NCBI RefSeq assembly: GCF_003259845.1
Contig: NZ_QLMJ01000004.1
Location: 124,001-188,000, forward strand
DNA: 64,000 nt
Origin: Actinoplanes lutulentus
Lineage (GTDB): Bacteria; Actinomycetota; Actinomycetes; Mycobacteriales; Micromonosporaceae
Reading direction: 5' to 3'
The position numbers were made by a program, and so were the translations under genes. The notes below the pieces were generated by a model. That model had not been told where the DNA came from, did no database searches, and saw only the letters and a program-made list of their open reading frames with translations. How positions within the stretch are numbered: position 1 is the first letter of the stretch; every line of letters begins with the position of its first letter. Positions 7,892 through 16,812 of this stretch are shown piece by piece.

Positions 7892-8692
7892 ATGAGCCTG
7901 TTGCGGAGGATTCGCGGCGAAGTCGCCGGGGCGTGGCGTTCGGTCGGTTATGACCTGGGCCGGCGTCCTTCCGAGGCGGAACCGGCGGAGATCAGAGAGC
8001 TGGACGTCACGTCGACCGGGATGAACACCTTCCCGGGCGCGCTGGTCGACCTGCCCTCGTCGCCGCTGAGGACCGACGCCACCCCACCGAGGCGATTTGT
8101 CGCGGTTACGGTGTTCTGCCTACTTGCTATGTCCGGGGCGACCGGTTCGTACTTCGTCGCCACCAGCATTTTCAGCGCGCCGACCGGCAACGTGGCCGAG
8201 TCCGCCGAGTCCGCTCCGCAGGCCGCCGCCGAACGGCCGATCCCGGTGGATCAGGCCGCCGGTGGCGAGGCCGGGATGGGTTCCGCGCTGCGGCCGGCGG
8301 GGAAGCCGCGGACCACTCCCCCGTCGGCGTCCCCGACGGTTGCCGGCGCGGCCGGCACTGTCGGCACTGCTGGCGCGGCCGGCCCTCAGAAGCCTGTCGC
8401 GAAAGTCACTCGCGGCGTTCCCGCCGATGCGGCCGCGCCGGCCACCTCGCGCCAGGAGCGCCCGACGACAGTGGCTCCGGAGCGGACCCGGATCACCGAG
8501 TCGCCGTGCGACTGCATGACCCCGCCGGTGCCCACCCCGACGGCTCAGCCGGTCGGCACCTCGCCGTCAGCGTCGGTCCGGCCGTCTGAAAAACCCGACA
8601 ATTCAACCTCCCCGGCGCCCAGCGGCTCTGTGGGTCCCGCCCCGAGCGACGCCGGCGACGGGCATCACCGTCGCCGCGCACACCGGAATTAG
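7892..8692 (+). CDS. Hypothetical single-pass membrane protein with Pro/Ala/Thr-rich tail
   Basis: 266 residues, not recognised. About 70 polar residues with a basic start (MSLLRRIRGEVAGAWRSVGY) precede one hydrophobic helix (FVAVTVFCLLAMSGATGSYF, about residues 69-90). A long low-complexity Ala/Pro/Thr/Ser region follows, with a CDC pair near residue 210 and a basic His/Arg end (HHRRRAHRN). The topology suggests a cytoplasmic N-terminus and an extended extracytoplasmic tail. ATG 7892 is chosen because GGAG lies 8 nt upstream. It sits between the Rv2175c homologue and the PASTA kinase, so a wall-associated or kinase-linked role is possible but unproven. Confidence 0.7.
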   Translation: MSLLRRIRGEVAGAWRSVGYDLGRRPSEAEPAEIRELDVTSTGMNTFPGALVDLPSSPLRTDATPPRRFVAVTVFCLLAMSGATGSYFVATSIFSAPTGNVAESAESAPQAAAERPIPVDQAAGGEAGMGSALRPAGKPRTTPPSASPTVAGAAGTVGTAGAAGPQKPVAKVTRGVPADAAAPATSRQERPTTVAPERTRITESPCDCMTPPVPTPTAQPVGTSPSASVRPSEKPDNSTSPAPSGSVGPAPSDAGDGHHRRRAHRN

Positions 8693-8820
8693 CCGGATAA
8701 ATCATGCTTCAGGGGGTGGGCCGGGCACGGCCTGGGACAAGTCGTCGCAGGTCAGCGCCGTCCAGGTACCCGTTTGGACTCAGCTATGACATCCTGGTCT
8801 ACCCCCACGGGAAAGACACA

Positions 8821-8826
8821 TACACT
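8821..8826 (+). promoter_or_regulatory. -10-like hexamer for the PASTA kinase (leaderless)
   Basis: TACACT lies 8 nt before ATG 8835, and no Shine-Dalgarno sequence is present upstream of the start. The spacing fits transcription starting at or next to the start codon. Confidence 0.35.
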
Positions 8827-8834
8827 TCACGCCG

Positions 8835-10826
8835 ATGGACACGACAGTCGCCGATACGTTGATCGGCACAACGATTGACGGGCGCTACCGGATCACCGGT
8901 CGCGTGGCCCGTGGTGGCATGGCGACCGTCTACCGCGCCACCGACGAGCGACTCGGGCGCGATGTCGCGCTGAAGATCATTCACCCGTCGCAGGCAACGA
9001 ACGTCCACTTCGTCGACAGGTTCACCGACGAAGCGAAGACGATCGCCCGCCTCAGCCACCCCAACGTCGTCGCGGTTTACGACCAGGGCCGTCACCAGGG
9101 TCTTCCCTACCTGGTGATGGAGTTCGTGCAGGGCCGCACCCTGCGCGACGTGCTCAGTCAGCGCACCAAGCTGAGCCCGGTAGAGGCCGTCGCGATCCTC
9201 GAGCAGATGCTCGCCGCGATCGCCGCCGCCCACCGCGCCGGCCTGGTCCACCGGGATGTGAAGCCAGAGAACGTGCTGGTCGCCGAGGCGCCCAGCGGCG
9301 GCAGCGCCAACCTGGTCGACGCCGTGGTCAAGGTTGCCGACTTCGGTCTGGCCCGGGCCATCGAGGCGAGCACCGTCGACGACTCCGGGCAGCTGATGGC
9401 CACGGTGGCCTACGTCGCTCCCGAGCTGGTCCAGACCGGCCAGGCCGACGCCCGCACCGACGTCTACTCGGCCGGCATCGTGCTCTTCGAGATGCTGACC
9501 GGCCGGGTGCCGTTCGACGGCGACGACCCGGTCGAGGTGGCCTGGCAGCACGTCGACAACGACGTGCCCGCCCCGTCAAGCGTCGTCCCCGGCTCGCCGG
9601 TGGTCCTCGACAAGCTGGTCGCCCGGGCCACCCGGCGCGACCCCGGCGCCCGCCCCACCGACGCGGGCGCGCTGCTCAGCGAGGTGCAGGCGGTCCGCGA
9701 CGGCCTCGGCGCGGCGAACGTGGAGACGGCGCTGCTGCGCCAGATCCCGTCCCGCCCGATCCCGGCGGACGCCACCTCGATCGTCCCGGCCGTGCCGGCC
9801 GCCGACGCGACCGCGTTCGTGCCTCCGGTGCCCGGGGGTTCGTACCATCAGGCCTCGCACCGGCCCTCCTGGGCCCGGCTGCCGGAGCAGGGTGGTGGCG
9901 GCCCGCACACCGCGCCGCACCGCCGTTCCGTCGCGCCGTCCGGCGGGTTCTTCGCCGACCGGCGCCGCGTCGTGCTCGCCTCGTTGATCGCCGTGATGGC
10001 GCTGGTCATCATCGGCAGCACCTGGTGGGTGACGGCCGGGCGTTACTCCGAGGCACCGACCCTGCTCGCCATGCCGCTGGCGCAGGCGCAGGCGCACGCC
10101 GAGGAGAAGGGCTTCGAGTTCCTCGTCGGCGACGGTGTCTACAGCGACACCATCCCGAAGGACTCGGTGGTCACCCAGAGCCCGGGCGCCCAGGAGAAGA
10201 TCGTCAACGGCGACACCATCACCGTGAACCTCTCTCTCGGCCCTGAGGTGCACCCGGTCCCCGACCTGGTCGGCGTCGAGCTGGCCAACGCCAAGGGTGA
10301 GCTGGAAGGCCTCGGCCTCAAGGTCAAAGAGGGCAAGGCCCAGTACAGCGAGACCGCTGCCGAGGGCGTCGTCCTCTCCACCAACCCGAAAGCCGGGACG
10401 CAGCTCAAGCCGGGCGAGACCGTCACGGTGGTGCTGAGCCGGGGCCGCGCCCCGATAACGATCCCCGACCTGACCGGTCTCAACATCAACGACGCCCGCG
10501 CGCAGCTGGCGGCGAAGGGTCTGACCAGCGTCGAGCGGTCCAAGGACAGCGACGAGCCGGCCGACACGGTTCTCGGCCAGTCACCCAAGGCCGGCACCGG
10601 CGTGGAGAAGGGCGCCGAGGTCACCCTCGACGTCAGCAAGGGCCCGCCGCTGGTCATCGTCCCGGACCTGACCGGCCAGCCCTGCCCGCAGGCACAGGCC
10701 ACGCTCCAGGGGATGAACCTGCAGGTCCAGGTCAACTTCAACCCCAACGGTACGGTCCAGGCGCAGAACCCGGGTGGCAACACCCAGGTGGCGCCGCAGA
10801 GTGTGGTGCAGCTTCAGTGCTTCTAG
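8835..10826 (+). CDS. Ser/Thr protein kinase with PASTA repeats, PknL-like
   Basis: 663 residues. The kinase domain (about 12-280) has the glycine loop GRVARGGMATVYRA, catalytic Lys 47 in DVALKII, HRDVKPENVL (HRD at 139-141), DFGLAR and a VAPEL segment. A Pro/Ala juxtamembrane stretch leads to one membrane helix (about 376-398, ending in TWW). Outside are four PASTA units of about 65 residues, the last ending VAPQSVVQLQCF. PASTA kinases sense peptidoglycan or lipid II and regulate growth and division. Gene order next to an Rv2175c homologue supports the PknL assignment. The endonuclease IV start overlaps this stop. Confidence 0.93.
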   Translation: MDTTVADTLIGTTIDGRYRITGRVARGGMATVYRATDERLGRDVALKIIHPSQATNVHFVDRFTDEAKTIARLSHPNVVAVYDQGRHQGLPYLVMEFVQGRTLRDVLSQRTKLSPVEAVAILEQMLAAIAAAHRAGLVHRDVKPENVLVAEAPSGGSANLVDAVVKVADFGLARAIEASTVDDSGQLMATVAYVAPELVQTGQADARTDVYSAGIVLFEMLTGRVPFDGDDPVEVAWQHVDNDVPAPSSVVPGSPVVLDKLVARATRRDPGARPTDAGALLSEVQAVRDGLGAANVETALLRQIPSRPIPADATSIVPAVPAADATAFVPPVPGGSYHQASHRPSWARLPEQGGGGPHTAPHRRSVAPSGGFFADRRRVVLASLIAVMALVIIGSTWWVTAGRYSEAPTLLAMPLAQAQAHAEEKGFEFLVGDGVYSDTIPKDSVVTQSPGAQEKIVNGDTITVNLSLGPEVHPVPDLVGVELANAKGELEGLGLKVKEGKAQYSETAAEGVVLSTNPKAGTQLKPGETVTVVLSRGRAPITIPDLTGLNINDARAQLAAKGLTSVERSKDSDEPADTVLGQSPKAGTGVEKGAEVTLDVSKGPPLVIVPDLTGQPCPQAQATLQGMNLQVQVNFNPNGTVQAQNPGGNTQVAPQSVVQLQCF

Positions 10827-11692
10827 ACCGCCGTATCGGGTCGCACACGAAGACGTCGGGCGGGCTGGCGAAAGCCGCCCTCCCGTACGTCGACGCCGCC
10901 GGCTCGGAAACACTGCAGGTGTACGTCTCCAACTCGCGGGGCTGGGCTCTCCCGGCCGGCGACCCGAAACAGGACGTCCTGTTCCGGGACGGGTGCGGTG
11001 AGCGCGGGATGCCGGCGTTCATCCACGCGTCGCTGCTGGTGAACCTGGGCTCGCCCACCGAGCTGACCGTGGAGCGCTCGATCGCGACCCTGGAGCACGC
11101 GCTGCTGCGGGGTAAGGCGATCGGCGCGACGGCTGTGGTCTACCACGCCGGCAGCTCGGTCGACGAGGCTCACGCCGACAAGGCCATGCACCAGCTGCAC
11201 GAGTCGCTGCTGCCACTGCTCGACCGGGCGGCGGCCGAGGGCCTGCCACGGCTGCTGGTCGAGCCGAGCGCCGGCGGCGGCCGCAGCCTGGCGTCGAAGG
11301 TGCAGGACCTGGAGGCATACCTCGAAGCGGTCGAGGGCCACCCGTGGCTCGGCGTCTGCTTCGACACCTGCCACGCCTGGGCGGCCGGGCACGACCTGGC
11401 CACCCCGGGCGGCATGACCGAGACCCTGGACGCCCTGGTCATCGCGGCCGGCCCGGGCCGGCTGCAGCTGATCCACGCGAACGACTCGAAGGATGCCTGC
11501 GGCTCGACCCGCGACCGTCACGAGACGATCGGCAAGGGCACCATCGGGGCGGCGCCGTTCGCCGAGCTGTTCGCCCACCCGGCCACCACCGGCGTCCCGA
11601 TCATCGTCGAGACCCCGAGCGTCGAGCATGAGGGCCACGCGGCCGACATCGCCCTGCTCAAAACCCTGCGGGATTCGCCGGCCGGTCAGTAA
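10817..11692 (+). CDS. nfo: Endonuclease IV (AP endonuclease / deoxyribonuclease IV)
   Basis: 291 residues, a TIM-barrel apurinic/apyrimidinic endonuclease of base-excision repair. The N-terminus IGSHTKTSGGLAKA is the family start. Zinc ligands are visible in the conserved blocks VVYHAGSS, LLVEPSAGGG, GVCFDTCHAWAAGHD and LIHANDSKDACGSTRDRHE, with HETIGKGTIG and IIVETPS at the end. GTG 10817 overlaps the kinase stop by 10 nt, so it is probably co-transcribed and translationally coupled to the kinase. Its 3' end overlaps the convergent LysR gene by 35 bp. Confidence 0.92.
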   Translation: MLLDRRIGSHTKTSGGLAKAALPYVDAAGSETLQVYVSNSRGWALPAGDPKQDVLFRDGCGERGMPAFIHASLLVNLGSPTELTVERSIATLEHALLRGKAIGATAVVYHAGSSVDEAHADKAMHQLHESLLPLLDRAAAEGLPRLLVEPSAGGGRSLASKVQDLEAYLEAVEGHPWLGVCFDTCHAWAAGHDLATPGGMTETLDALVIAAGPGRLQLIHANDSKDACGSTRDRHETIGKGTIGAAPFAELFAHPATTGVPIIVETPSVEHEGHAADIALLKTLRDSPAGQ

Positions 11693-12572
11693 GACGAGCG
11701 GCGAGCCAGGCCGCCGGCTCGTCGCCGGTCCGGGTTGCCGGCGCTCGCAGCATCTCGACCCGGTGGACCAGCCGGGGTGTGCCGACCGGCACGCCCCGCA
11801 GCCCGGTCCGCCCGGCCAGCACCGACGCCGGCAGCAGCGCCAGCCCGTGCCCGGCCGCGACCAGTCCGAGCAGGACCGTGACGTCGGCACCCTCATACCG
11901 CGGACCTTTGGACACCGCGGTGCCGGCCCTCGCGACCTCGGACACCGTGACGCCGGCCGGTGCCACCTCGGGTGCGTCGATCCAATACGCGTCGGTCAGG
12001 TCGGCCAGGTCCAGCGCGGCCCGGCCGGCCAGCGGGTGCCCGTCCGGCACCGCGACCACGGCCGGGTCCTCGGCGATCCCGGTCGCTCCGGCGCCGCCGG
12101 GTTCGGGCAGGCGCAGCGGGTCACTCGGCGCGGCGAACCCGTCGACCAGCCCCAGATCGATCTTCCCGGTGGCGGCGTCCGTGACGATCCGGTCCTTCCC
12201 CGCGGTGATCACCCGGAACCGGAGCCGGGGCATCGCGGCACGCAGCCCGGCCAGCGCCGCGGCGACCTGCCCGGACCACGCGAGCGGTGTCAGTCCGAGG
12301 GTCAGCCGCCCGGGTGGTGCCACGGCGCGGATCACATCGGCGCGGGCGGCTTCGAGGCGTACCAGAATGAGCTGGGCGTGCCGCAGCAGCCGCTCGCCCG
12401 CCGGGGTGAGCGTGACCGGGCGGCGGGTGAGCAGCGGGGTGCCGAGGTCGGCTTCCAGGGCCGCGATCTGCTGGGAGACCGCGGACTGGGTGTACCGCAG
12501 CCGCTGCGCGGCGAGCGAGAAGGAGCCGGTCTCGGCGACCGCGACGAAGGTGCGCAGCAGGTTCGGATCCAC
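11658..12572 (-). CDS. LysR-family transcriptional regulator
   Basis: About 304 residues from GTG 12572. The HTH is at the N-terminus (LLRTFVAVAETGSFSLAAQR, then LRYTQSAVSQQIAALEADLG), followed by a periplasmic-binding-like effector domain (LTLGLTPLAW, then IDLGLVDGFA). It is divergent from the amidotransferase-like gene at 12644, the usual arrangement for a LysR activator and its target. An ATG at 12605 in the same frame would add 11 residues; I prefer 12572 because LysR proteins normally begin two or three residues before LLRTF. The 3' end overlaps nfo. The co-inducer is unknown. Confidence 0.9.
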   Translation of the reverse strand: MDPNLLRTFVAVAETGSFSLAAQRLRYTQSAVSQQIAALEADLGTPLLTRRPVTLTPAGERLLRHAQLILVRLEAARADVIRAVAPPGRLTLGLTPLAWSGQVAAALAGLRAAMPRLRFRVITAGKDRIVTDAATGKIDLGLVDGFAAPSDPLRLPEPGGAGATGIAEDPAVVAVPDGHPLAGRAALDLADLTDAYWIDAPEVAPAGVTVSEVARAGTAVSKGPRYEGADVTVLLGLVAAGHGLALLPASVLAGRTGLRGVPVGTPRLVHRVEMLRAPATRTGDEPAAWLAARLTDRPANPAGF

Positions 12573-12643
12573 ATCACGAATGCTAATGCCGCAGTCACTG
12601 ATCATCGTTGGACGCGATGCCGGGATCGGCCGAGGATGTCCAC

Positions 12644-13333
12644 ATGAAGACGATCGCCCTGGTCGGAGACCGTTCACCGGCCGTACGCGCGCACACCCGG
12701 ATCCCGCAGGCGCTCGACGCGGTCCGGGAGCTCGAACAGCTGGATCTGGACGTGTACTGGGTGCCGACCACGGCGGCCGCGGAACCTGACGCACTGAACG
12801 GTTTCGATGGCATCTGGTTGACGCCCGGTAGCCCGTACCGAAATGAAGCCGGCGGCATCGCCGCGGCCTGGACCGCACGCAGCGCCGGGATTCCGTTCCT
12901 CGGCACCTGCGCCGGCTTCCAGCACGCCATGCTCGAGTTCGCGCGCGGGGTCTGCGGCCTGAGCGACGCGCGGCACGCGGAGAACGAGGGGCCCGCCGGC
13001 GAGGATCTGATCGTGGAGCTGTCCTGCTCGCTCGCCGGGCATGAGGCGGCCGTCGATCTGGCGCCCGGATCGCTGGTGGAGCGGCTGATCGGCGCGTCCC
13101 GGACCGTCGAGCGGTACCACTGCGCCTACGGTCTCGCGGCCGGCAGCCTGGACCTGCTGCGCGCGCACGGCATGCGTTTCACCGGGCACGACGACGACGG
13201 CGAGGTACGGGTGGCCGAGCTTCCCGGCCACCCGTTCTTCCTCGTGACGCTCTTCCAGCCGGAGCTGGCCGGCGACGACCCGCACCCGCTGATCCGCGGT
13301 TTCGCCCGGGCCGTCGCTCTCAAGACCCCCTAG
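12644..13333 (+). CDS. Class I glutamine-amidotransferase-like protein (CTP-synthase C-terminal-related)
   Basis: 229 residues resembling the GATase domain of CTP synthase, standing alone. The nucleophile elbow PFLGTCAGFQHAMLEFA carries a Cys. At the place of the His-Pro-Glu part of the triad the sequence reads LFQPELAG, so His is replaced by Gln. The classical glutaminase triad is therefore incomplete and the reaction is uncertain. ATG 12644 is chosen with GAGG 8-11 nt upstream. It is divergent from LysR, which probably controls it. Its TAG stop shares a CTAG with the convergent TIG gene stop. Confidence 0.8.
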   Translation: MKTIALVGDRSPAVRAHTRIPQALDAVRELEQLDLDVYWVPTTAAAEPDALNGFDGIWLTPGSPYRNEAGGIAAAWTARSAGIPFLGTCAGFQHAMLEFARGVCGLSDARHAENEGPAGEDLIVELSCSLAGHEAAVDLAPGSLVERLIGASRTVERYHCAYGLAAGSLDLLRAHGMRFTGHDDDGEVRVAELPGHPFFLVTLFQPELAGDDPHPLIRGFARAVALKTP

Positions 13334-14235
13334 TTCTGGGTGTACGCGAACGCCGCGGCCGGAGTGAAACGGCTCGGGGTGCCGGCGGCGGAGGTGAAGG
13401 CGACCACCACCGGGCCGGGCTCGGCGGCCGGCGGGACCACACAGAAGAACTGCGGGTTCGTGGTGCTGCCCTGCCGGACGCAGTCGGCGTCCTCGCCGCC
13501 GAACGTGAAGCCGGTGGCCCCGCTCGGGTTCGCGCCGGACACCTTGACCATGGTGGTGATGCCGCCGGCAAGCGGGCTGGACTTGACCGTCAGGTTGGTC
13601 ACCACCGGCGCCAGGGTGACCGTGGCCGGGGCACCGGTGATCGTGTCGTGCACGACGGTGAGCTGCGCGGACTCGGCGGCGGTGGTCGGTACGTTGATCT
13701 TGAGGCGGCTCGCGTCGACCCAGGTGGCGGAAAGCTTGGTCTTGTTGTCGAGCAGCACCGAGACGAGTTCGGCGCTGAACTCCTTGGCGGTCGCGCCGAG
13801 CGTCCCGCCGGTGACGGTGAGCACGAGCGGGCCGCCGCTGGCCTTGGCGGTCAGGTTCCCGGAGACGCCGAGCGGGCTCCGGTAGGTGATCCGGCTCCGG
13901 GGTGACGCGGCGCTCTCGGCAGAGCCGGACGCGACGCTGATCGGGGTGAGGCCGTTCGTGCCGACCGGCGCCACGGCGGTGATCTTGGTGGCCGAGACGA
14001 TGCTGAACGAGGTCGCGTCGGTGTTGCCGAAGCTGACCGAGTCGACGCCGGTGAAGTTCGTGCCGGTGATCGTCACGGTGGCGCCGCCGACCGTACTGAT
14101 CTTGTTGGGGGTCACCGTGGAGACGGCGGGGGCGGCGACCGCGGCCGATGCGGAAACACCGGTGACGGCCAGCAGTGCCATGGTCGCGGTTACCGCGGCG
14201 GCGCCGCGGAGCAGGTTGTTCACGGTGTCACCCAT
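13330..14235 (-). CDS. Secreted IPT/TIG-domain protein, short form, copy 1
   Basis: 301 residues. A signal peptide (NNLLRGAAAVTATMALLAVT, ending near SASAAVAAP) is followed by a TIG domain (STVTPNKISTVGGATVTITG, about 35-115). A middle module opens GGPLVLTVTGGTLGATAKEF (about 122-205). A C-terminal module has two Cys (DADCVRQG and FFCVVP) and ends FAYTQN. No sortase motif or membrane anchor is seen. IPT/TIG folds are immunoglobulin-like and occur in surface and carbohydrate-binding proteins. ATG 14235 overlaps the upstream stop by one base (ATGA), so it is coupled to the long form. The function is unknown. Confidence 0.82.
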   Translation of the reverse strand: MGDTVNNLLRGAAAVTATMALLAVTGVSASAAVAAPAVSTVTPNKISTVGGATVTITGTNFTGVDSVSFGNTDATSFSIVSATKITAVAPVGTNGLTPISVASGSAESAASPRSRITYRSPLGVSGNLTAKASGGPLVLTVTGGTLGATAKEFSAELVSVLLDNKTKLSATWVDASRLKINVPTTAAESAQLTVVHDTITGAPATVTLAPVVTNLTVKSSPLAGGITTMVKVSGANPSGATGFTFGGEDADCVRQGSTTNPQFFCVVPPAAEPGPVVVAFTSAAGTPSRFTPAAAFAYTQN

Positions 14236-15767
14236 CAGTCGAGGTCGGTGTAGCTGAACATCGCGGCCGGGGTGAACCGGCTGGCCGTGCCGCTGCCGGC
14301 GGTGAAGCTGACCACCACCGGGCCGGCCTGGGCCGCTGACGGCACCGTGCACAGGAAGTTCGTGGCGCCGGAGGCGGTGCAGGTGGCGGCGGCGCTGCCG
14401 AACGTGAAGCCGGTCGCCACCCCCGCGCCGGCCACCGTGATCTTGACGGTCTTGCCGCCGGCGAGCGCGTCGCTGGTCACCGACATCGCGGTGATCACCG
14501 GGACCACGTTCAGCGTGGCGGCCGGACCGTCGAGGGAACCTCGCACGATGCGCAGATCCATCGTTCCGGACATCCGTGACGGCAGGTCCACCCGCAGCCG
14601 GGTCGCGTCGACCCAGACGGGCGTGAGCGGGTTCTTGACGCCGGTGACGCGTACCTTGATCTGCTCGGCGGCGAACTCGGCGGCGCTGGCACCGAGCGTG
14701 CCGCCGGCGATCGTCAGGACGTGCGAGCCGCCGCCGGCCCGGACGAACTGATCGGTGGCGACGACGCTGAGCTCGCCCCGGTAACCGACCTTCGCGGCGT
14801 CGCTGTCCGGGCTGACGCCGGCCGCTGTGGTGATCTTGACGCGGGCCGGGCCGGCCGCACCGGGCGGCGCCCCCGCGACGATCTGGGTGGCCGAGACCAC
14901 CTCGAAGAAGGTCGCGGGAACATCGCCGAACATGACCGCGTCCGCGTCGGACGGATCCACGCTGAGGAAACCGGCACCGGTGATCGTCACCTCGGAGCCG
15001 CCGGCCGTGCCGATGATGGCCGGCGAATTCCGGCTGATCTCCGGGAGGTAGGTGACGGTCCCGGTGGAGGCCGGTCCGGCGTACCCGTTCTGCACGAGCC
15101 GGATCGGGACCGCCCCGGTCCGAGCGGACTTCGGAACGGTGATCCAGACGTGCTCGGCGTCCTTCCAGGCGGCCTCGGTGGAGAGGTCACCCACCTTCGC
15201 GGTGACCTTCAGGGCGGCGAAGGCGGCCGCCGTGCTGCCGGCGCTGCCCGTGGCGACCGTGGCGAGGACCCGGGAGCCACCGGTGGCGGCGGCCGTGGTG
15301 TCGTCGATCTCGGCGGCCAGGGTGGTGCGGTACCCGAAGGTCGCGGCGCCGGTGTTGGTCCCGAGGATGTTGACCACGTTGACGGCGACGTTCCCGGCCG
15401 TTCCCGGCGGCACCATCGCCACGATCCGGGTGTCCGAGGTGACCACGAACATCGATGCCGGCACACCGCCGAACGTGACCGAGCCGGGATAGGTGGCGTC
15501 GACCGTCCGGAAGTTCTGGCCGGTCAGGACGACAGGTGTGCCGCCCTCGATCGGACCGGTGGCCGGGGAGACCCCGGTGATCACCGCGCGGGTGAGAGCC
15601 GGCTTGGTCAGCGTCGGTGACGGTGTCGGGTCGCTGGCGGCCCCGGCACGCGGCCGGGTCTGTCCTGCGGAGTAGGCGGGCTGGGCGATGAGCAGCCCGA
15701 ACCCGGCGACGGTGGTCACGGCGGTGGCGATGGCGGAGGCCCGGCGGGCACGAGATCGGTTTCTCAT
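14235..15767 (-). CDS. Secreted IPT/TIG-domain protein, long form, copy 1
   Basis: 510 residues. The basic N-terminus RNRSRARRASAIATAVTTVA and a hydrophobic core ending near QPAYSAG form a signal peptide. Two rounds of a TIG domain plus a roughly 85-residue second module follow. TIG1 starts ITGVSPATGPIEGGTPVVLT and TIG2 IIGTAGGSEVTITGAGFLSV. The second modules start GGSRVLATVATGSAG and GGSHVLTIAGGTLGA. A C-terminal module with two Cys (ATCTASG, FLCTVP) ends FSYTDLD. It heads a two-gene unit with the short form and is paralogous to 16813-18321. It is probably exported and acts outside the cell; the ligand is unknown. Confidence 0.82.
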   Translation of the reverse strand: MRNRSRARRASAIATAVTTVAGFGLLIAQPAYSAGQTRPRAGAASDPTPSPTLTKPALTRAVITGVSPATGPIEGGTPVVLTGQNFRTVDATYPGSVTFGGVPASMFVVTSDTRIVAMVPPGTAGNVAVNVVNILGTNTGAATFGYRTTLAAEIDDTTAAATGGSRVLATVATGSAGSTAAAFAALKVTAKVGDLSTEAAWKDAEHVWITVPKSARTGAVPIRLVQNGYAGPASTGTVTYLPEISRNSPAIIGTAGGSEVTITGAGFLSVDPSDADAVMFGDVPATFFEVVSATQIVAGAPPGAAGPARVKITTAAGVSPDSDAAKVGYRGELSVVATDQFVRAGGGSHVLTIAGGTLGASAAEFAAEQIKVRVTGVKNPLTPVWVDATRLRVDLPSRMSGTMDLRIVRGSLDGPAATLNVVPVITAMSVTSDALAGGKTVKITVAGAGVATGFTFGSAAATCTASGATNFLCTVPSAAQAGPVVVSFTAGSGTASRFTPAAMFSYTDLD

Positions 15768-15827
15768 AGCGAGGGCACTTATCGGCGGTCCGGCCGGGCA
15801 CTTGAGGCCCGGCCGGCAGACAACGGG

Positions 15828-16802
15828 TCAGTTATCGGTGTACGAGAACAGCGCGGCCGCCGTGTAGACGCTGTCCACGTCGGTGCCCGAGGTGAAGCTC
15901 ACCGCCACCGGACCGGCCTCCTCGGCGGCCGGCACCCAGCAGATGAACGAGGGACTCGCGACGCTGCCCTCCTTGGTGCAGTCGGCCGGGTTCTCGCCGA
16001 ACATGAAGTCGGTCGAGTCGCCGATGCTGGCGCCGGCCACCTTCACGACGGTCTTCACCCCGCCCGCGAGGGTGCTGTATCGCACGCTGAGGCTGGTGAT
16101 GACCGGGGCCAGGGTGATCGTGGCCGTGTCGCCGACGATTGAGTCGTGCACGACAGCGACCTGCGCCGTGTCGGCCGGGGTGGCCGGCACGGTGATCTTC
16201 AGATGGGTCGCGTCGACGTACGACGCCGTGACCTTGACCTTGTTGACCAGCACCGAGATGGCTTCCTTGGCGAACTCCTGAGGGGTCGCGCCCATCGTCC
16301 CGCCGGTCACCGTGAGCACGAGCGGGCCGCCGGCGGCCTTGGCCACCGGGTCGCCGGAGGTGTCGATGCCGAGTGGTGCGCGGTACGTGACAACGCTGAT
16401 CTTCGTGACCAGGCTGTCCCCTTCCGCAGCGGCGACGACCACCGGTACGGCACCGCTGAGCCCCTCCGGCGCCACTGCGGTGATCTTGGTGCTGGAGACG
16501 ACGGTGTACGAGGACGCCGGTGCGTCGCCGAAGCTGACCCCGGAGACATCGGTGAAGTCCTTGCCGACGAGCGTCACGGAGGTGCCGCCCGCGGTGCTGA
16601 CCCGCGACGGGCTGATGCCGGAAATCGTCGGCCGGCCGACCTGCTGAGCCGCGCCGGTGGTGATGGCGGAACCAAAGGCCACGCCGCCGGCGGAACCAGA
16701 AGCCACGCCGCCGGCGGCACCGAAAGCCGCGCTGGACGCCGCACCGGTGAGGACGAGAGCGCCTGCCGCCACTGCGGCCGCGCCACGAAGGATGACGTGC
16801 AC
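15828..16802 (-). CDS. Secreted IPT/TIG-domain protein, short form, copy 2
   Basis: 324 residues from GTG 16802. That codon is chosen because AGAGGG lies about 6 nt upstream and the signal peptide begins there (HVILRGAAAVAAGALVLTGA). A Gly/Ala/Ser-rich stretch, one TIG domain (ISGISPSRVSTAGGTSVTLV), the second module (GGPLVLTVTGGTMGATPQEF) and the two-Cys C-terminal module (ADCTKEG, FICWVP) ending FSYTDN follow in the same order as at 13330-14235. It lies 10 bp downstream of its long partner, giving a second copy of the bicistronic unit. The function is unknown. Confidence 0.82.
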   Translation of the reverse strand: MHVILRGAAAVAAGALVLTGAASSAAFGAAGGVASGSAGGVAFGSAITTGAAQQVGRPTISGISPSRVSTAGGTSVTLVGKDFTDVSGVSFGDAPASSYTVVSSTKITAVAPEGLSGAVPVVVAAAEGDSLVTKISVVTYRAPLGIDTSGDPVAKAAGGPLVLTVTGGTMGATPQEFAKEAISVLVNKVKVTASYVDATHLKITVPATPADTAQVAVVHDSIVGDTATITLAPVITSLSVRYSTLAGGVKTVVKVAGASIGDSTDFMFGENPADCTKEGSVASPSFICWVPAAEEAGPVAVSFTSGTDVDSVYTAAALFSYTDN

Positions 16803-16812
16803 GGTGACCCTC

